Shown here piece after piece: positions 37,396 to 47,619 of a stretch of DNA of 64,000 bases. The stretch spans positions 1 through 64,000 of the forward strand of contig JAKASJ010000002.1 in the NCBI GenBank assembly GCA_021819085.1, read 5' to 3'. The position numbers and the translations under genes are program-made. How positions within the stretch are numbered: position 1 is the stretch's first letter; each line of letters starts with the position of its first letter. Below the pieces are notes generated by a model, which had not been told where the DNA came from, did no database searches, and saw nothing but the letters and a program-made list of their open reading frames with translations. This stretch comes from Pseudomonadota bacterium (GTDB lineage: Bacteria; Pseudomonadota; Gammaproteobacteria; Acidiferrobacterales; UBA6901).

Positions 37396-40300
37396 TCAAG
37401 CCGGGACGGCGGGGCCTTTGCTCAATCCGGGCGATTGACCACGGAAAGCAAGAGGACAAGCGTCGCGCAGGGGATGCCCCCTGCAGAGGCGGACTGCCGA
37501 TGCAAAAAAGCCGGGGAGACGGCAGAACCGGCGCCGGTACGGGCGGGCTGTCCGTTGCGTAGGATGCCGACGGCAGCCGCATGCGGGTCGAATCCGAAAC
37601 CGCCAGCCTCCACGCATCCGGCGACGGGCCGCAGTGCTGCGCCTGTGCAGAAATCCGGCAAGTGCCCGGGCGGTGTGGGAATGGTGCCTGTGCACGATGA
37701 CATCGGGTGCGCCTTGGGCGACGATGCGTCCGCCGCTGTCGCCGCCTTCCGGACCGAGGTCTATGATCCAGTCCGCTTCCGCGATTATGTCGAGATTGTG
37801 TTCGATCACCACGACGGTATTTCCGGATGCAACCAGACGGTGGAGCACGTGTATGAGTTTGTCCACGTCCGCCATGTGCAGACCGACGGTGGGCTCGTCA
37901 AGAATGTACAGGGTGTGCCGGGCAGTGGTTGCCGGGGCGGACCCGGACCGCAGGCGTGCGGCGGGGCTGTTTTTGGCCAGCTCGGTCACCAGCTTGATGC
38001 GTTGCGCTTCCCCGCCGGAGAGGGTCGGACTGGGCTGGCCGAGAGTCAGATATCCGAGACCCACGTCCTGCAGCAGGCGCAACGCCCGGTGAATGCGCTC
38101 TTGGGCGGCGAAGAACTCCGTCGCATCGTCTATGCTCATCGCGAGCACCTCGGCGATATTCCTGTCCTTGAAACGCACCATCAGCGTTTCGGTGCCGAAG
38201 CGTGCGCCTGCGCAGGCTTCGCATGCCACCGTCACGTCCGGAAGGAAGCTCATCTCTATTTTCTTGACGCCCTGGCCTTCGCACGTCTCGCAGCGGCCGC
38301 CCGGCGTGTTGAAGGAGAATCGTGCCGGCGAGTATCCGCGCAGACGCGATTCGACCGTTGCGGAAAACAACCGGCGGATCTGGTCCCAGAATCCGACGTA
38401 GGTGGCCGGACAGGAACGCGGTGTCTTTCCAATCGGCGTCTGGTCGACTTCCAGCACGCGGCCGATTGAATCTATGCCTCGAATCGCGCGGCAGCCGCGC
38501 AACGGAGGCATGCGGCCGCTGCGCACCGGCAGGATGCGACGCAGGTTCTCGTACAGGATCTGCCGTACCAAAGTGCTCTTGCCGCTGCCGCTGATTCCGG
38601 TGACGCATACCAGCCGTCCCAGGGGGATGCGCGCATTGAGGTTTTTCAGGTTGTTCAGTCGGGCTTTCTCGATCTTGATGCTGGCTGTGACCGCCCTTCC
38701 TGAAAAGCGCACCGGCCGGTATTGAAAAAGCGGATGGCTCATCGGATTCGCCAGGCAGCGTCCGGTGACCGACTCCGGGTTCGCCAGCAAAACGTCGAGC
38801 GTTCCTTCGGCAACCACTCGTCCGCCGTCGATGCCGGCGCCGGGGCCGAGGTCGATCACGTGCTGAGCCTTGCGGATGGTCTCCTCGTCGTGTTCGACGA
38901 CGAGCAGGGTGTTACCGTTGCGCCGCAGTGCCTGCAGCGCCCCGAGAAGCATTCGATTGTCATGCGGGTGCAGTCCGATCGTCGGTTCGTCGAGGATGTA
39001 GCATACGCCCCGCAGGTTGGAGCCCAGCTGTGCCGCGAGCCGGATGCGTTGTGCCTCGCCGCCGGACAGAGTCGGTGCGGCCCGGTCGAGCGTGAGATAG
39101 CCCAGTCCGACGCGCATCAGGAAGCCGAGCCGCGCTCCCAGTTCCGCGAGGATATCGCGGGCAATCGCCGCAGCCCGGCCGGTCAGACGGATGCGACCGA
39201 ACAGCCGGGCCGCAGCGCTCGCCGGCATGGCGGTGAACTCGGCAATGGACCGGTTCTGAAAGCGTACGGCGAGTGCCACGGGATTCAGGCGTTGGCCACC
39301 GCAGTCGGGACAGGTGCGCTCCTCGCCTTCCCACCATTCGTTCCACCAGATTTCCTCGCCGGACTGGTCTGCATCGAAACCGGGAAGCAGTACTCCGGTG
39401 CCGTAGCAGCGTTTGCACCACCCGTGTTTCGAGTTGTACGAAAACAGCCGCGGATCGAGCGCATCGAACCCACGTCCGCACACGCTGCAGGCACGATTCG
39501 TCGAAAACAGGACCGGAGTGTCCGGAAGGCGCTTTTTCCGCGATGGCTCGGGAAGCAGCCGCAGATTTCCCTTACCCAGCGCGAGTGCGTGTTCCAGTGC
39601 TGCGCGCAGCCGCTCTTCGCTGTCCGGACGTATCTCCATCTCATCGACGGGCAATTCGATATCATGCTCGCGGAAGCGGTCCAGGCGCGGCCAGTCGGCC
39701 GTGCCGACATAGGTGCCGTCGACGCGCAGCCGTGTGTGACCCTTTCCGTAGGCCCACTGCGCGAGATCCGTGTAGTAGCCCTTGCGTGCCATCACCAGCG
39801 GCGCCAGCAAAGTGACCCTGTGGCCGCGGTAATCGCGAAGTATGCGCCCCAGTATCGATTCTGCGGTCTGCGATTCGATCGGAACACGGCAGTCCGGACA
39901 GTGCTGGACCCCCAGCTTGACGAAGAGCAGCCGCAGGAAATGATGGATCTCGGTGAGCGTACCCACAGTGCTCTTGCGCCCGCCGCGGCTCGTGCGCTGC
40001 TCGATGGCCACGGTAGGCGGTATGCCGCGGATCGCATCGACGTCCGGGCGTGCAGCCGGCTGCACGAACTGGCGTGCATAGGCGTTGAGCGATTCGAGAT
40101 AGCGGCGCTGCCCTTCGGCGAAGAGAATGTCAAAGGCCACGGTACTCTTTCCGGATCCGGAGATGCCGGTGATCACCGTGAAACAGTCGCGTGGTATGGC
40201 GAGATCGATACCCTTCAGGTTGTGTTCGCGCGCATTCCAGATGCGGATGGCGGAGTCCGGGTGCGCCGGCCGTGGCGCAGCGACAAGCGCATCATTCCCG

Positions 40301-43266
40301 AGGCAGCGGTCCGGCAGCTGCGCGGTACCGGCATGTCCCGGGGCCAGCAAGTGTTCCCGCAGCGCCTTGCCGGTGTGGCTGGTGGGATGCCGGGATACCT
40401 GTTCGGCAGTGCCGGTGCAAATGACCGTGCCACCGTCATCGCCACCCTCAGGGCCGAGATCGATGATCCAGTCCGCGGAACGGATGACGTCCAGATTATG
40501 CTCGATCACAACCACGGAGTGGCCTTCGTCCAGGAGCCGGCGGAATGCGCGCAGCAGTGTGGCGATGTCATCGAAGTGCAGACCGGTCGTGGGCTCGTCG
40601 AAAAGGAACAGGATGGACCGATCAGGGTCGCGCCGCCGGCGCGCCTCCGCCAGATGGCCGGCGAGCTTGAGGCGCTGTGCTTCACCGCCGGAAAGCGTCG
40701 GAACCGGCTGTCCGAGCTTCAGATAGGATAGTCCGACGGCCGCCAGCGGCTCGAGCACGCGCTGCAGCTCCGTATGCTCCGAGAAGAATCCGATGGCTTC
40801 CGACGCGGTCATGTCCAGGACATCGGCAATCGACATGGCCGTCCCTGCCGCGCGTGACCGGAGCGGTCGGCCTTTCCGGTTTCTGGCGGCAGGCTCCTTC
40901 GAATGTGCCTGTGCAAACAGCTTCACCTCCAGAACTTCATTTCGGTAGCGCCGGCCGTCGCAGTCCGGACAGCGAATGTAAACATCGCTTAGAAACTGCA
41001 TCTCCACGTGTTCGAAGCCGGAGCCCTGGCAGGTAGGGCAGCGGCCGGTTCCGGCGTTGAAGCTGAACGTGCTGGCGGTATACCCTCGCTGCTTTGCGAG
41101 CGGCTGCCCGGCGAACAGCCTGCGTATCGGATCGAGAGCGCCGACGTAGGTTGCCGGATTGGAGCGCGAGGTCTTCCCGATCGGAGACTGGTCTACCAGA
41201 ACGACGTCGTGCAGCTGGGCATGTCCGCGCAGTTCACGGTGGTGCCCGGCGGGGTCGGCCGCATGACCCTTGAGCTTGCGCAGTGCGTTGAAACAGACGT
41301 CTACCATCAGCGTCGATTTGCCGGAACCCGACACTCCGGTGATGCAGACCAGGCGGTTCAGCGGTATCCGTACGTCGATGTTCCTGAGATTGTTTTCGGT
41401 CGCGCCGAGTATCTCGATCGCTGCATCCTGATTCGGGTTTCCGGTCGGCCTGATTTCTTCCGGAGCGACGGATTTCTCGCCGCGCAGGTAGCGTGCGGTA
41501 AGGGAGCGGCGCGAACGCAGCAGCGCTGCGGGTGTTCCAAAAAAGACCACCCGGCCCCCGTGTTCGCCCGGACCCGGACCAAGGTCGAGGATGCGATCGG
41601 CTCCGAGCATGACCTGCGGATCATGTTCGACCACGAGCAGTGAATTTCCCGCGTCGCGCAGCCGGTTGAGTACCCCCATCAGGCGCTGGACATCGCGCGC
41701 GTGCAGGCCGATGGACGGTTCGTCCAGAACGAATAGTGCATTGACCAGGGAGGTGCCCAGTGCCGTGGTCAGATTTATGCGCTGCACCTCTCCCCCCGAC
41801 AGCGTGCGCGACTGCCGGTCCAGCGTCAGGTATCCGAGACCCACTTCCACGAGGTAAGCGAGGCGCGTTCGCACCTCGCCCAGCAGCAGCTCCGTCGCCT
41901 CGTCGAGGGGCGCGCCGAGGCACAGCTGCGCAAAGAACTCCCGGCAGCGGCCAAGCGGAAGAAGTGTGATATCGCGAAGCGTCAGTCCCGGCAGCGGCAC
42001 TGCGCCGCCGTGGTCGCCCGAAGCAGGGCTGCCGGAGCGTGCATGGGCGGCGTCGGCGTCCGTGCCGAGACGCCAGAGCAGGGCCTCGGGCTTCAGCCGT
42101 GCTCCGCCGCAATCCGGACAGACCGTGTATGCGCGATACTTCGACAGAAGCACGCGGATGTGCATGCGGTAACTCTTGGTTTCCAGCCACTCGAAGAATC
42201 GCCTTACCCCGTACCACTTCGCCTCTTCCCAGGCGCCTTCTCCCTCCAGTACCCATTGCCGCTGAGCCGGAGACAGATGGCTCCACGGGACATCGGTGGG
42301 GATCTTGCGCTTGCGTGCAAAGCGCAGAAGGTCGGATTGGCACTCGCGGTAGCTTTCGGTCTGCCACGGCTTTATCGCGCCCCCGGCCAGCGTCCTGGAT
42401 TCGTCGGGAACGACGAGGTTGTAGTCGATCCCTATGATACGGCCGAATCCCCGGCAGGCCGGACAGGCGCCGATCGGGGAGTTGAACGAAAACAGGTTCG
42501 GGACCGGATTATGGTATTCAATGTCGCAGTCCGCGCAATGCAGTCCGGAAGAGAAACGCCAGGGATCGTTCTCCTCGCCCTGCGGTCCCAGAGGATGAAC
42601 CGAGACACGGCCGCGGCCGGCCTTGAGTGCCGCTTCGAGATCATCTACGAGCCGTGCGCGGTTTTCCGGTGTGATCAGGATGCGGTCCTGGATGACTTCC
42701 AGAATGTCGGGCGCGCAGCGCCGTACGCGCGTGTAGCCTTGGGCTGCGAGCAGATCGGCAACCTCGTTTTCGCTGAAGTTCTCCGGTATCTTGACCGAAA
42801 AGGTGATCAGTACCTGTTGCGATCGACCGCAGGTGCGTTCCTGTAGGCGGGCGTAAATGCTGTCCGGGGTGTCGCGCATTACCGGGCGGCCGCATTTGCG
42901 GCAATGGAGGCGGGCGGCCCGGGCGAACAGGAGCTTGAGATGGTCGTTCAGCTCCGTCATGGTTCCGACCGTAGACCGTGATGTGCGTACCGGATTGATC
43001 TGGTCGATGGCGATGGCCGGAGGAATGCCGTCTATGGCATCCACCTGGGGCCGGTCCATGCGGTCCAGGAACTGGCGGGCATAGGGCGAAAATGTCTCGA
43101 CATAGCGCCGCTGGCCTTCGGCAAAGATCGTATCAAAAGCCAGCGACGATTTTCCGCAGCCACTCACACCCGTGACGACGACCAGTTCGTTGAGCGGAAG
43201 CCTCAGGTTGAGGTTCTTGAGATTGTTCTGGCGTGCGCCTCTGATGCGAATCCAGTCGGAGCCCAT
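37396..43266 (-). CDS. Double-length UvrA-like excinuclease ATPase
   Basis: A 1956-residue protein made of two complete UvrA units in tandem. Unit 1: Walker [10 protein letters not shown] (about 33), zinc-finger cysteines, signature [11 protein letters not shown] (about 490), second Walker [10 protein letters not shown] (about 642), signature [11 protein letters not shown] (about 857). Unit 2: Walker [13 protein letters not shown] (about 1032), signature [11 protein letters not shown] (about 1400), Walker [13 protein letters not shown] (about 1553), signature [11 protein letters not shown] (about 1745). UvrB-binding and insertion-domain regions are seen in both. All four ATPase sites look intact, so it may act as a covalent mimic of the UvrA dimer in damage recognition or resistance. 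ATG 43266 is chosen at the conserved [16 protein letters not shown]. The last 80 or so residues, after ALAGFL, are Arg-rich and unlike UvrA. No LexA box is seen upstream. This is a paralogue type distinct from housekeeping uvrA. Confidence 0.93.
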   Translation of the reverse strand: MGSDWIRIRGARQNNLKNLNLRLPLNELVVVTGVSGCGKSSLAFDTIFAEGQRRYVETFSPYARQFLDRMDRPQVDAIDGIPPAIAIDQINPVRTSRSTVGTMTELNDHLKLLFARAARLHCRKCGRPVMRDTPDSIYARLQERTCGRSQQVLITFSVKIPENFSENEVADLLAAQGYTRVRRCAPDILEVIQDRILITPENRARLVDDLEAALKAGRGRVSVHPLGPQGEENDPWRFSSGLHCADCDIEYHNPVPNLFSFNSPIGACPACRGFGRIIGIDYNLVVPDESRTLAGGAIKPWQTESYRECQSDLLRFARKRKIPTDVPWSHLSPAQRQWVLEGEGAWEEAKWYGVRRFFEWLETKSYRMHIRVLLSKYRAYTVCPDCGGARLKPEALLWRLGTDADAAHARSGSPASGDHGGAVPLPGLTLRDITLLPLGRCREFFAQLCLGAPLDEATELLLGEVRTRLAYLVEVGLGYLTLDRQSRTLSGGEVQRINLTTALGTSLVNALFVLDEPSIGLHARDVQRLMGVLNRLRDAGNSLLVVEHDPQVMLGADRILDLGPGPGEHGGRVVFFGTPAALLRSRRSLTARYLRGEKSVAPEEIRPTGNPNQDAAIEILGATENNLRNIDVRIPLNRLVCITGVSGSGKSTLMVDVCFNALRKLKGHAADPAGHHRELRGHAQLHDVVLVDQSPIGKTSRSNPATYVGALDPIRRLFAGQPLAKQRGYTASTFSFNAGTGRCPTCQGSGFEHVEMQFLSDVYIRCPDCDGRRYRNEVLEVKLFAQAHSKEPAARNRKGRPLRSRAAGTAMSIADVLDMTASEAIGFFSEHTELQRVLEPLAAVGLSYLKLGQPVPTLSGGEAQRLKLAGHLAEARRRRDPDRSILFLFDEPTTGLHFDDIATLLRAFRRLLDEGHSVVVIEHNLDVIRSADWIIDLGPEGGDDGGTVICTGTAEQVSRHPTSHTGKALREHLLAPGHAGTAQLPDRCLGNDALVAAPRPAHPDSAIRIWNAREHNLKGIDLAIPRDCFTVITGISGSGKSTVAFDILFAEGQRRYLESLNAYARQFVQPAARPDVDAIRGIPPTVAIEQRTSRGGRKSTVGTLTEIHHFLRLLFVKLGVQHCPDCRVPIESQTAESILGRILRDYRGHRVTLLAPLVMARKGYYTDLAQWAYGKGHTRLRVDGTYVGTADWPRLDRFREHDIELPVDEMEIRPDSEERLRAALEHALALGKGNLRLLPEPSRKKRLPDTPVLFSTNRACSVCGRGFDALDPRLFSYNSKHGWCKRCYGTGVLLPGFDADQSGEEIWWNEWWEGEERTCPDCGGQRLNPVALAVRFQNRSIAEFTAMPASAAARLFGRIRLTGRAAAIARDILAELGARLGFLMRVGLGYLTLDRAAPTLSGGEAQRIRLAAQLGSNLRGVCYILDEPTIGLHPHDNRMLLGALQALRRNGNTLLVVEHDEETIRKAQHVIDLGPGAGIDGGRVVAEGTLDVLLANPESVTGRCLANPMSHPLFQYRPVRFSGRAVTASIKIEKARLNNLKNLNARIPLGRLVCVTGISGSGKSTLVRQILYENLRRILPVRSGRMPPLRGCRAIRGIDSIGRVLEVDQTPIGKTPRSCPATYVGFWDQIRRLFSATVESRLRGYSPARFSFNTPGGRCETCEGQGVKKIEMSFLPDVTVACEACAGARFGTETLMVRFKDRNIAEVLAMSIDDATEFFAAQERIHRALRLLQDVGLGYLTLGQPSPTLSGGEAQRIKLVTELAKNSPAARLRSGSAPATTARHTLYILDEPTVGLHMADVDKLIHVLHRLVASGNTVVVIEHNLDIIAEADWIIDLGPEGGDSGGRIVAQGAPDVIVHRHHSHTARALAGFLHRRSTAARRRMRGGWRFRIRPACGCRRHPTQRTARPYRRRFCRLPGFFASAVRLCRGHPLRDACPLAFRGQSPGLSKGPAVPA

Positions 43267-43499
43267 TTGCGTACCTGCCTGCGTGACCGCGAGCGCACGG
43301 TCCCGTGGATGCCGTCGGTCGCGATGGAGGGGCGTTATGTTAGAAGCGGGTGGCGGACAGGTAAAGTGCCGCATTCGCTTGTCAGTACCCGCTGAATCGA
43401 GGCACAATGATTGCGCTGGCCTCGGCTGCCCGCCTTCACCGGCACATGCTCCATGTAACCGGAGCGGCTCTCGCCGCGGCAAGGATTCAGGAGGAGCAG

Positions 43500-44207
43500 A
43501 TGGTTTGCTTTACCAGAACGATCACGGCAGGCGGTGCCGGCATGGCGGTGTACGAGGCGCTTCCGGAAGGGGCGCAGCGTTGTCCAGCGATTGTCGTCAT
43601 CCAGCATGCGCCCGGTGTTGACAGGTTTCTTCACCGCATGGCCGATCGCCTGGCCGAGGCCGGCTACGCCGCGGTCGCACCCGATCTCTACCATCGCCTC
43701 GATCCGACGCGTGAGGCAATGGAACGCTACCGGCTGCTGAAAGACCGCGAGGTGGAAGAGGATGTCAATGCAGTCGTGGACTACTTGCATCGTCATCCCC
43801 GCGTCGATAGCGCGCGCCTTGGCATAACGGGTTTCTGCATGGGGGGCCGCGTGACCTACCTGATGGCGGCGGCCAATCCGCACTTCAAGGCGGCCGTGGC
43901 CTACTATGGGGGAAATATCATGGTTCCGTGGGGGGATGACGTCGTCGCGCCGTTTGCGCGCAGCGCGGAGATCCACTGTCCTCTGATGTTCCACGCCGGC
44001 GCCGAGGATACCAATCCGGCGCCACAGGACCTGCAGCAGTTCGATGCCGAACTGTCCCGCCTCGGCAAGCCTCATGAGTTTTACAGCTACGCCGGTGCCG
44101 GACATGCATTCATGAATTTCACCAGCGCCGAGCGGTATCGCGAATCCGCCGATCAGGCTTCCTGGCCGCGCACGCTGGAGTTCTTTGCGCGTCATCTGCG
44201 CCCCTGA
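43500..44207 (+). CDS. Dienelactone hydrolase family protein
   Basis: A 235-residue alpha/beta hydrolase. The Cys nucleophile is in GFCMGGR (about residue 113), the Asp in [11 protein letters not shown] (about 169) and the His in GAGHAFMN (about 202), the dienelactone-hydrolase triad and spacing. ATG 43500 is supported by AGGAGGAG upstream. No aromatic-degradation genes are nearby, so the physiological ester is unknown. It diverges from the double UvrA gene. Confidence 0.9.
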   Translation: MVCFTRTITAGGAGMAVYEALPEGAQRCPAIVVIQHAPGVDRFLHRMADRLAEAGYAAVAPDLYHRLDPTREAMERYRLLKDREVEEDVNAVVDYLHRHPRVDSARLGITGFCMGGRVTYLMAAANPHFKAAVAYYGGNIMVPWGDDVVAPFARSAEIHCPLMFHAGAEDTNPAPQDLQQFDAELSRLGKPHEFYSYAGAGHAFMNFTSAERYRESADQASWPRTLEFFARHLRP

Positions 44208-44361
44208 CTGCAGTAGCTGACGGCGGTCGCAAAGGCCGAGCTGTCGTTTTCAGCATCGATGGTGGGGCGGGAGGTCATGCCTCGACCGTTTCTCGCGCGG
44301 CCCGAGGCGGACATGGACATCCGCGCTGGATGTTTTGTTGATGAACAAGGAGACTTTACCT

Positions 44362-44685
44362 ATGGCATACAGCTACGAGGAGCTCAAAGGGAAGACCGTT
44401 GCCGAACTCCGCGAAATCGCATCCGGTCTCGAACATGAAGCGGTAAAGGGTTACACACAGCTGAACAAGGATCACCTCCTTGTCGCGTTGTGCAAGGCGC
44501 TCGGGATAGACGCGCACGAGCACCACGAGGTGGTCGGCGTCGACAAGTCCGGCATCAAGACACGTATCCGGGAGCTCAAGAAAAGGCGCGATGCGGCACT
44601 TGCCGCCAAGGACCACGATGAATTGCGCAACATCCTGCGCCGCATTCACGACCTCAAGCGTGGGATCCGTCGCGCGATGGTTTAA
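44362..44685 (+). CDS. Rho N-terminal (SAP-like) domain protein
   Basis: A 107-residue basic protein. Residues about 6-50 match the Rho_N motif (LKGKTVAELREIASGLEHEAVKG, then NKDHLLVALCKALGI). The C-terminal half is a long helical, Arg/Lys-rich segment that could bind nucleic acid or coil. AAGGAG 9 bases before ATG 44362 fixes the start. It is too short to be a Rho factor; free-standing Rho_N proteins of this size are conserved but uncharacterised. Confidence 0.75.
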   Translation: MAYSYEELKGKTVAELREIASGLEHEAVKGYTQLNKDHLLVALCKALGIDAHEHHEVVGVDKSGIKTRIRELKKRRDAALAAKDHDELRNILRRIHDLKRGIRRAMV

Positions 44686-44835
44686 GGTGTGGTCTCTCCC
44701 GACAGGGGCGGGTTGTGCGACCGCATTCCGGGATAGAGTCGAGACCGCAAAGTGCCATGGTTTATTGCCGGCATCCTGCCTGCGGTTGTGGTTTCGACCC
44801 GACGCAGGCGGTGACCTGGCTATGAGGAGGAACCC

Positions 44836-45237
44836 ATGCCAGGAGATATCGAATTTTCAGTCAACCCCGAGACGGTCTGCTTCCTGATCGACAAGGCGCA
44901 CGAGTTTCACGCCAAGGAGGAAGTCGTCCTGCCGGATACGCCATTCAGTCCGAGCGATGACTGGGCCCTGCAGGTGCTCGCTGATCATCAGGACGACCCC
45001 GTCTACGCGGAGTTCAAGGCCACGATCAAGGATCTTGAACCCGACCAGCAGCAGGCCGTGGTGGCGCTGATGTGGGTCGGGCGCGGAGACTTCGGCATCG
45101 ACGAATGGATCCAGGCGCTGGACACTGCGCGTGCCGCATGGAATGTGCGGACGGCGGACTATCTGATTGCCACTCCGCTGGTTGCGGATTACCTGGAGGA
45201 TGGGTTGTCGCAGCTGGGATATTCCTGCGAGGAGTGA
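44836..45237 (+). CDS. DUF3775-family protein
   Basis: A 133-residue acidic protein. The segments ETVCFLIDKAHEFHAKE, LEPDQQQAVVALMWVGRGDF and DYLIATPLVADYLEDGL match DUF3775 (from memory). Function is unknown. A GAGGA ribosome site lies 7-8 bases before the ATG. It sits among other small genes of unknown role. Confidence 0.8.
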   Translation: MPGDIEFSVNPETVCFLIDKAHEFHAKEEVVLPDTPFSPSDDWALQVLADHQDDPVYAEFKATIKDLEPDQQQAVVALMWVGRGDFGIDEWIQALDTARAAWNVRTADYLIATPLVADYLEDGLSQLGYSCEE

Positions 45238-45328
45238 CGGCTGGATCCCGGGATTCGCGCCGTTGCGCCGGCGGTGGCGCGCATGTTAGGTTTTACCGCT
45301 CGTTGCAACCCGTGCGCTCGTGGAAAAT

Positions 45329-45667
45329 ATGCCGGATCCCCTGATATTCAATGCCAGTGAAAACGATTTTTCGCAGTCAGTTCTCGACGCCTCCCACGTC
45401 CAGCCTGTGATCGTCGATTTCTGGGCTGACTGGTGCGCCCCGTGCCGGGCGCTGACTCCGGTCCTGGAAAAGGTGACCCGTGCCTATGCGGGTGTGCTGT
45501 GCCTTGCCAAGGTGGAGGTGGACGATAACATGCGCCTTGCCGGCCGTTTCGGACTAAAAGGGTTTCCCACCGTTATTCTGTTCGATCGCGGCGTGGAACG
45601 CGGACGCTTCAGCGGCGCCAAGCCAGAGACCTATGTACGCAGCTTTATCGACGACCATCTTGCCTGA
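45329..45667 (+). CDS. Thioredoxin-like protein
   Basis: A 112-residue thioredoxin fold. Active site WADWCAPCR (Cys36, Cys39) and cis-proline region GLKGFPTV are canonical. Cytoplasmic, as no signal peptide is present. ATG 45329 is chosen; an in-frame GTG at 45320 adds three residues and neither has a strong ribosome site. The variant second cysteine context CAPC instead of CGPC suggests a shifted redox potential. Confidence 0.88.
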   Translation: MPDPLIFNASENDFSQSVLDASHVQPVIVDFWADWCAPCRALTPVLEKVTRAYAGVLCLAKVEVDDNMRLAGRFGLKGFPTVILFDRGVERGRFSGAKPETYVRSFIDDHLA

Positions 45668-45741
45668 TCCGGGAGCGGTCGCGGTGCACCGGGGTCAGGA
45701 ACATGCGGCCGAAGAATGAACGTAGTGGCCGGGAGCCATCC

Positions 45742-46113
45742 ATGGGTCCGGAAAAGGGCGGTGAGGCTGGATGCGCTTGTGCGCCGGCGGCAGCGGATCT
45801 GTCCAGGTTGACGGTTGTGGCGATCAGCCCGCAGCGGCCGGTCGCCGATCTGCAGGTCGCCATGGCGCTGGCTGAGCACGAGGCCGGCGCGCGGCTTGGT
45901 GACCATATGCTGCTGTCGTGGTACGACCGCGACCGGGACTTCGAGTCGCCGCAGCACTCCAGCGAATGTCACCAGGCGAGCGCCGTTCCGGGCTACGTGG
46001 ACTATGGCGTCAATCACGGAGCAACGCTGAAAGTCGACGTGGAGGGAGGACGCTTCGTGTTTTTTTATCTTCCCCTGCCATTCCCGGACGGGGAAAGTGG
46101 CCCGCAAGCCTAG
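45742..46113 (+). CDS. Conserved small protein, AF1514-like
   Basis: A 123-residue protein with the recognisable core GDHMLLSWYDRDRDFESPQ, then ECH, PGYVDYGVNHGATLKVDV and GRFVFFYLP, which I associate with the AF1514-like family of unknown function. GGGAG stands 7 bases before ATG 45742, better than the in-frame ATG at 45703. The conserved Asp-Arg-Asp-Arg and Cys-His suggest a metal or catalytic site, but nothing is established. Confidence 0.65.
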   Translation: MGPEKGGEAGCACAPAAADLSRLTVVAISPQRPVADLQVAMALAEHEAGARLGDHMLLSWYDRDRDFESPQHSSECHQASAVPGYVDYGVNHGATLKVDVEGGRFVFFYLPLPFPDGESGPQA

Positions 46114-46286
46114 GTCTTTATCCGGCGAGAGAAATCATGCCTGCAGGCATGGTCCCTGATCGTGCGCTGCAGCCGGGGTTCTTCCGCGATTTCCGGAAGC
46201 AGGAAGTGCCGATGGTGACTTTTCCGGAAGCAGACCGGCCGGTCAGGCGGTCACGCGTGACGCATCGCGGGAAGCAGGCCAGGGCG

Positions 46287-47309
46287 CTAGTTCTGCGCGC
46301 TCGCCAGCCTCTCATTGAGATAATCCGGGATACGCCGGTCGGTACTGAGGATCCAATGACGTATGCGCCGCGCATCCGCGAACCTCGCGTCCCAGCCCCA
46401 GCCATCCATGAGCACGATGATTACCGGCCTGTGTGCTATCGCGGTTTCCATTGCGAGGCATTGGCCGGCATTGGAGGTGTAGCCGGTCTTGCTCAAGCTG
46501 ATGTTCCAGGCCCTGTTCCTGACCAGAAGGTCAGTGTTGAGGAACCTTATTACGTGACCGGTACGCCGGTCGGCGACGCTGAACATCCCGGTAGTCGTGA
46601 ATTTATGCAGCAGCGGGTATTTGTCCGCCGCCATGATGAGCTTGCCGAGGTCGGCAGCGGTGGATACATCGCCGTTATACAGACCGGTGCTGTCGACGTA
46701 ATGGGTATTGGTCATTCCGAGCGCCCGTGCCTTGGCATTCATAGCCTGCACAAATGCAGCCTTGCCCCCCGGGTAGGTACGGGCCAGGGCTGCGGCGGCA
46801 CGGTTATCGGAAGCTGCAAGCGCAACATGAAGCACGTCGTAGCGTGTCAGCACCGTTCCGAACGGAAGGCGCGAACTCGAGCCCCGGAAGGTGTCGCGGT
46901 CGGCCTGGGTGATCGTGATGAGCCGGTCCATCGGCAGGTGTGCATCGAGAACCACCACGGCGGTCATCAGCTTGGTCAGGGACGCAATCGGGCGCTGCGT
47001 GTCGCTATCCTTGGAATACAGCACGGTGCCGTTTCGTTCGTCCATGACCAGGGCGGAGCCAGACCGCAGATAAAGCCCATACGGATTCGCATACCGCAGG
47101 AACTCTTCGGCCCGATTCAGCACTCTCGGGGAAGGCTGGGTGGCAACGGCCGGCACCGCCTGCACAGCCGGCGGTGCTGCCGCGATCACCGCAGCAGGTC
47201 TGGTGAAGTCGGTCCGGTGCTCATCGGCCCAAATCTTCGGCAAGAGTATCGCCGCAAAGATTATGCTAGCCGTCGTTGCCAGGGCGATGGTCTGCTTGTG
47301 CGGCTTCAT
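46287..47309 (-). CDS. pbpG: D-Ala-D-Ala endopeptidase (PBP7/8-like)
   Basis: A 340-residue class C penicillin-binding protein that cleaves D-Ala-mDAP cross-links. It has an N-terminal signal/anchor (residues about 7-27), a Pro/Ala linker (40-62), and motifs S110-LTK113, S167-DN and K274-TG. Length and lack of a C-terminal amphipathic domain fit PBP7/8 rather than DacA. It diverges from the NrtR-like gene. An extended -10 (TGATAAGAT on the minus strand, 47338-47346) directly precedes a run of T and AAAG. Confidence 0.9.
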   Translation of the reverse strand: MKPHKQTIALATTASIIFAAILLPKIWADEHRTDFTRPAAVIAAAPPAVQAVPAVATQPSPRVLNRAEEFLRYANPYGLYLRSGSALVMDERNGTVLYSKDSDTQRPIASLTKLMTAVVVLDAHLPMDRLITITQADRDTFRGSSSRLPFGTVLTRYDVLHVALAASDNRAAAALARTYPGGKAAFVQAMNAKARALGMTNTHYVDSTGLYNGDVSTAADLGKLIMAADKYPLLHKFTTTGMFSVADRRTGHVIRFLNTDLLVRNRAWNISLSKTGYTSNAGQCLAMETAIAHRPVIIVLMDGWGWDARFADARRIRHWILSTDRRIPDYLNERLASAQN

Positions 47310-47337
47310 GTCCGGTCGGTTCGCTCTTTAAAAAAAA

Positions 47338-47346
47338 ATCTTATCA
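47338..47346 (-). promoter_or_regulatory. Extended -10 promoter of pbpG
   Basis: On the minus strand TGATAAGAT gives TG-N-TAAGAT, about 29-37 bases before the start codon. It is followed by a T-run and AAAGAG. Confidence 0.45.
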
Positions 47347-47553
47347 GGATTACCGAAATCGCGCATGTCCGGCCCACGGCACATCAACGCACCGTTGCGG
47401 GCCCAGCCCCCATATCTTCAAATAATAGCAGTTTGCCATGGGAAGGAATAATACTTTTCGACGACCGGCGCCGGTGTGGTATGCGAAAATTGTCATGTCG
47501 ACGAGGCTTCTCCGGTGCCGGTTTCCGGCTGGTCACAGACGCCGGGGCCGGGT

Positions 47554-47583
47554 TTGATGGAGTCAGCATGTTGCGTGTACACT
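47554..47583 (+). promoter_or_regulatory. Promoter of the nrtR-nadA operon
   Basis: TTGATG (47554-47559) and TACACT (47578-47583), 18 bases apart, predict transcription from about 47590, exactly where the palindrome begins. Confidence 0.55.
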
Positions 47584-47590
47584 GCCTGCA

Positions 47591-47605
47591 GTGTCTTTTA
47601 GACAC
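47591..47605. promoter_or_regulatory. Exact 15-bp palindrome, candidate NrtR operator
   Basis: GTGTCTTTTAGACAC is a perfect inverted repeat (6-base arms, TTT centre) placed just after the predicted start site and 14 bases before the NrtR-like gene. The position fits autorepression of an nrtR-nadA operon. Confidence 0.7.
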
Positions 47606-47619
47606 CGAGTACCCGTGCA

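Larger units (their letters stand above)
47310..47619. other. Divergent pbpG / nrtR intergenic region
   Basis: 310 bases, partly AT-rich. The pbpG side has an extended -10; the nrtR side has a sigma-70-like promoter and an exact palindrome, listed separately. The middle (about 47380-47540) contains no recognisable site. Confidence 0.55.

Noticed and set aside
38722..40731. Long plus-strand frame inside the UvrA-like gene
   Set aside because: It is a shadow frame of a GC-rich coding region; the minus strand shows unambiguous UvrA motifs throughout.
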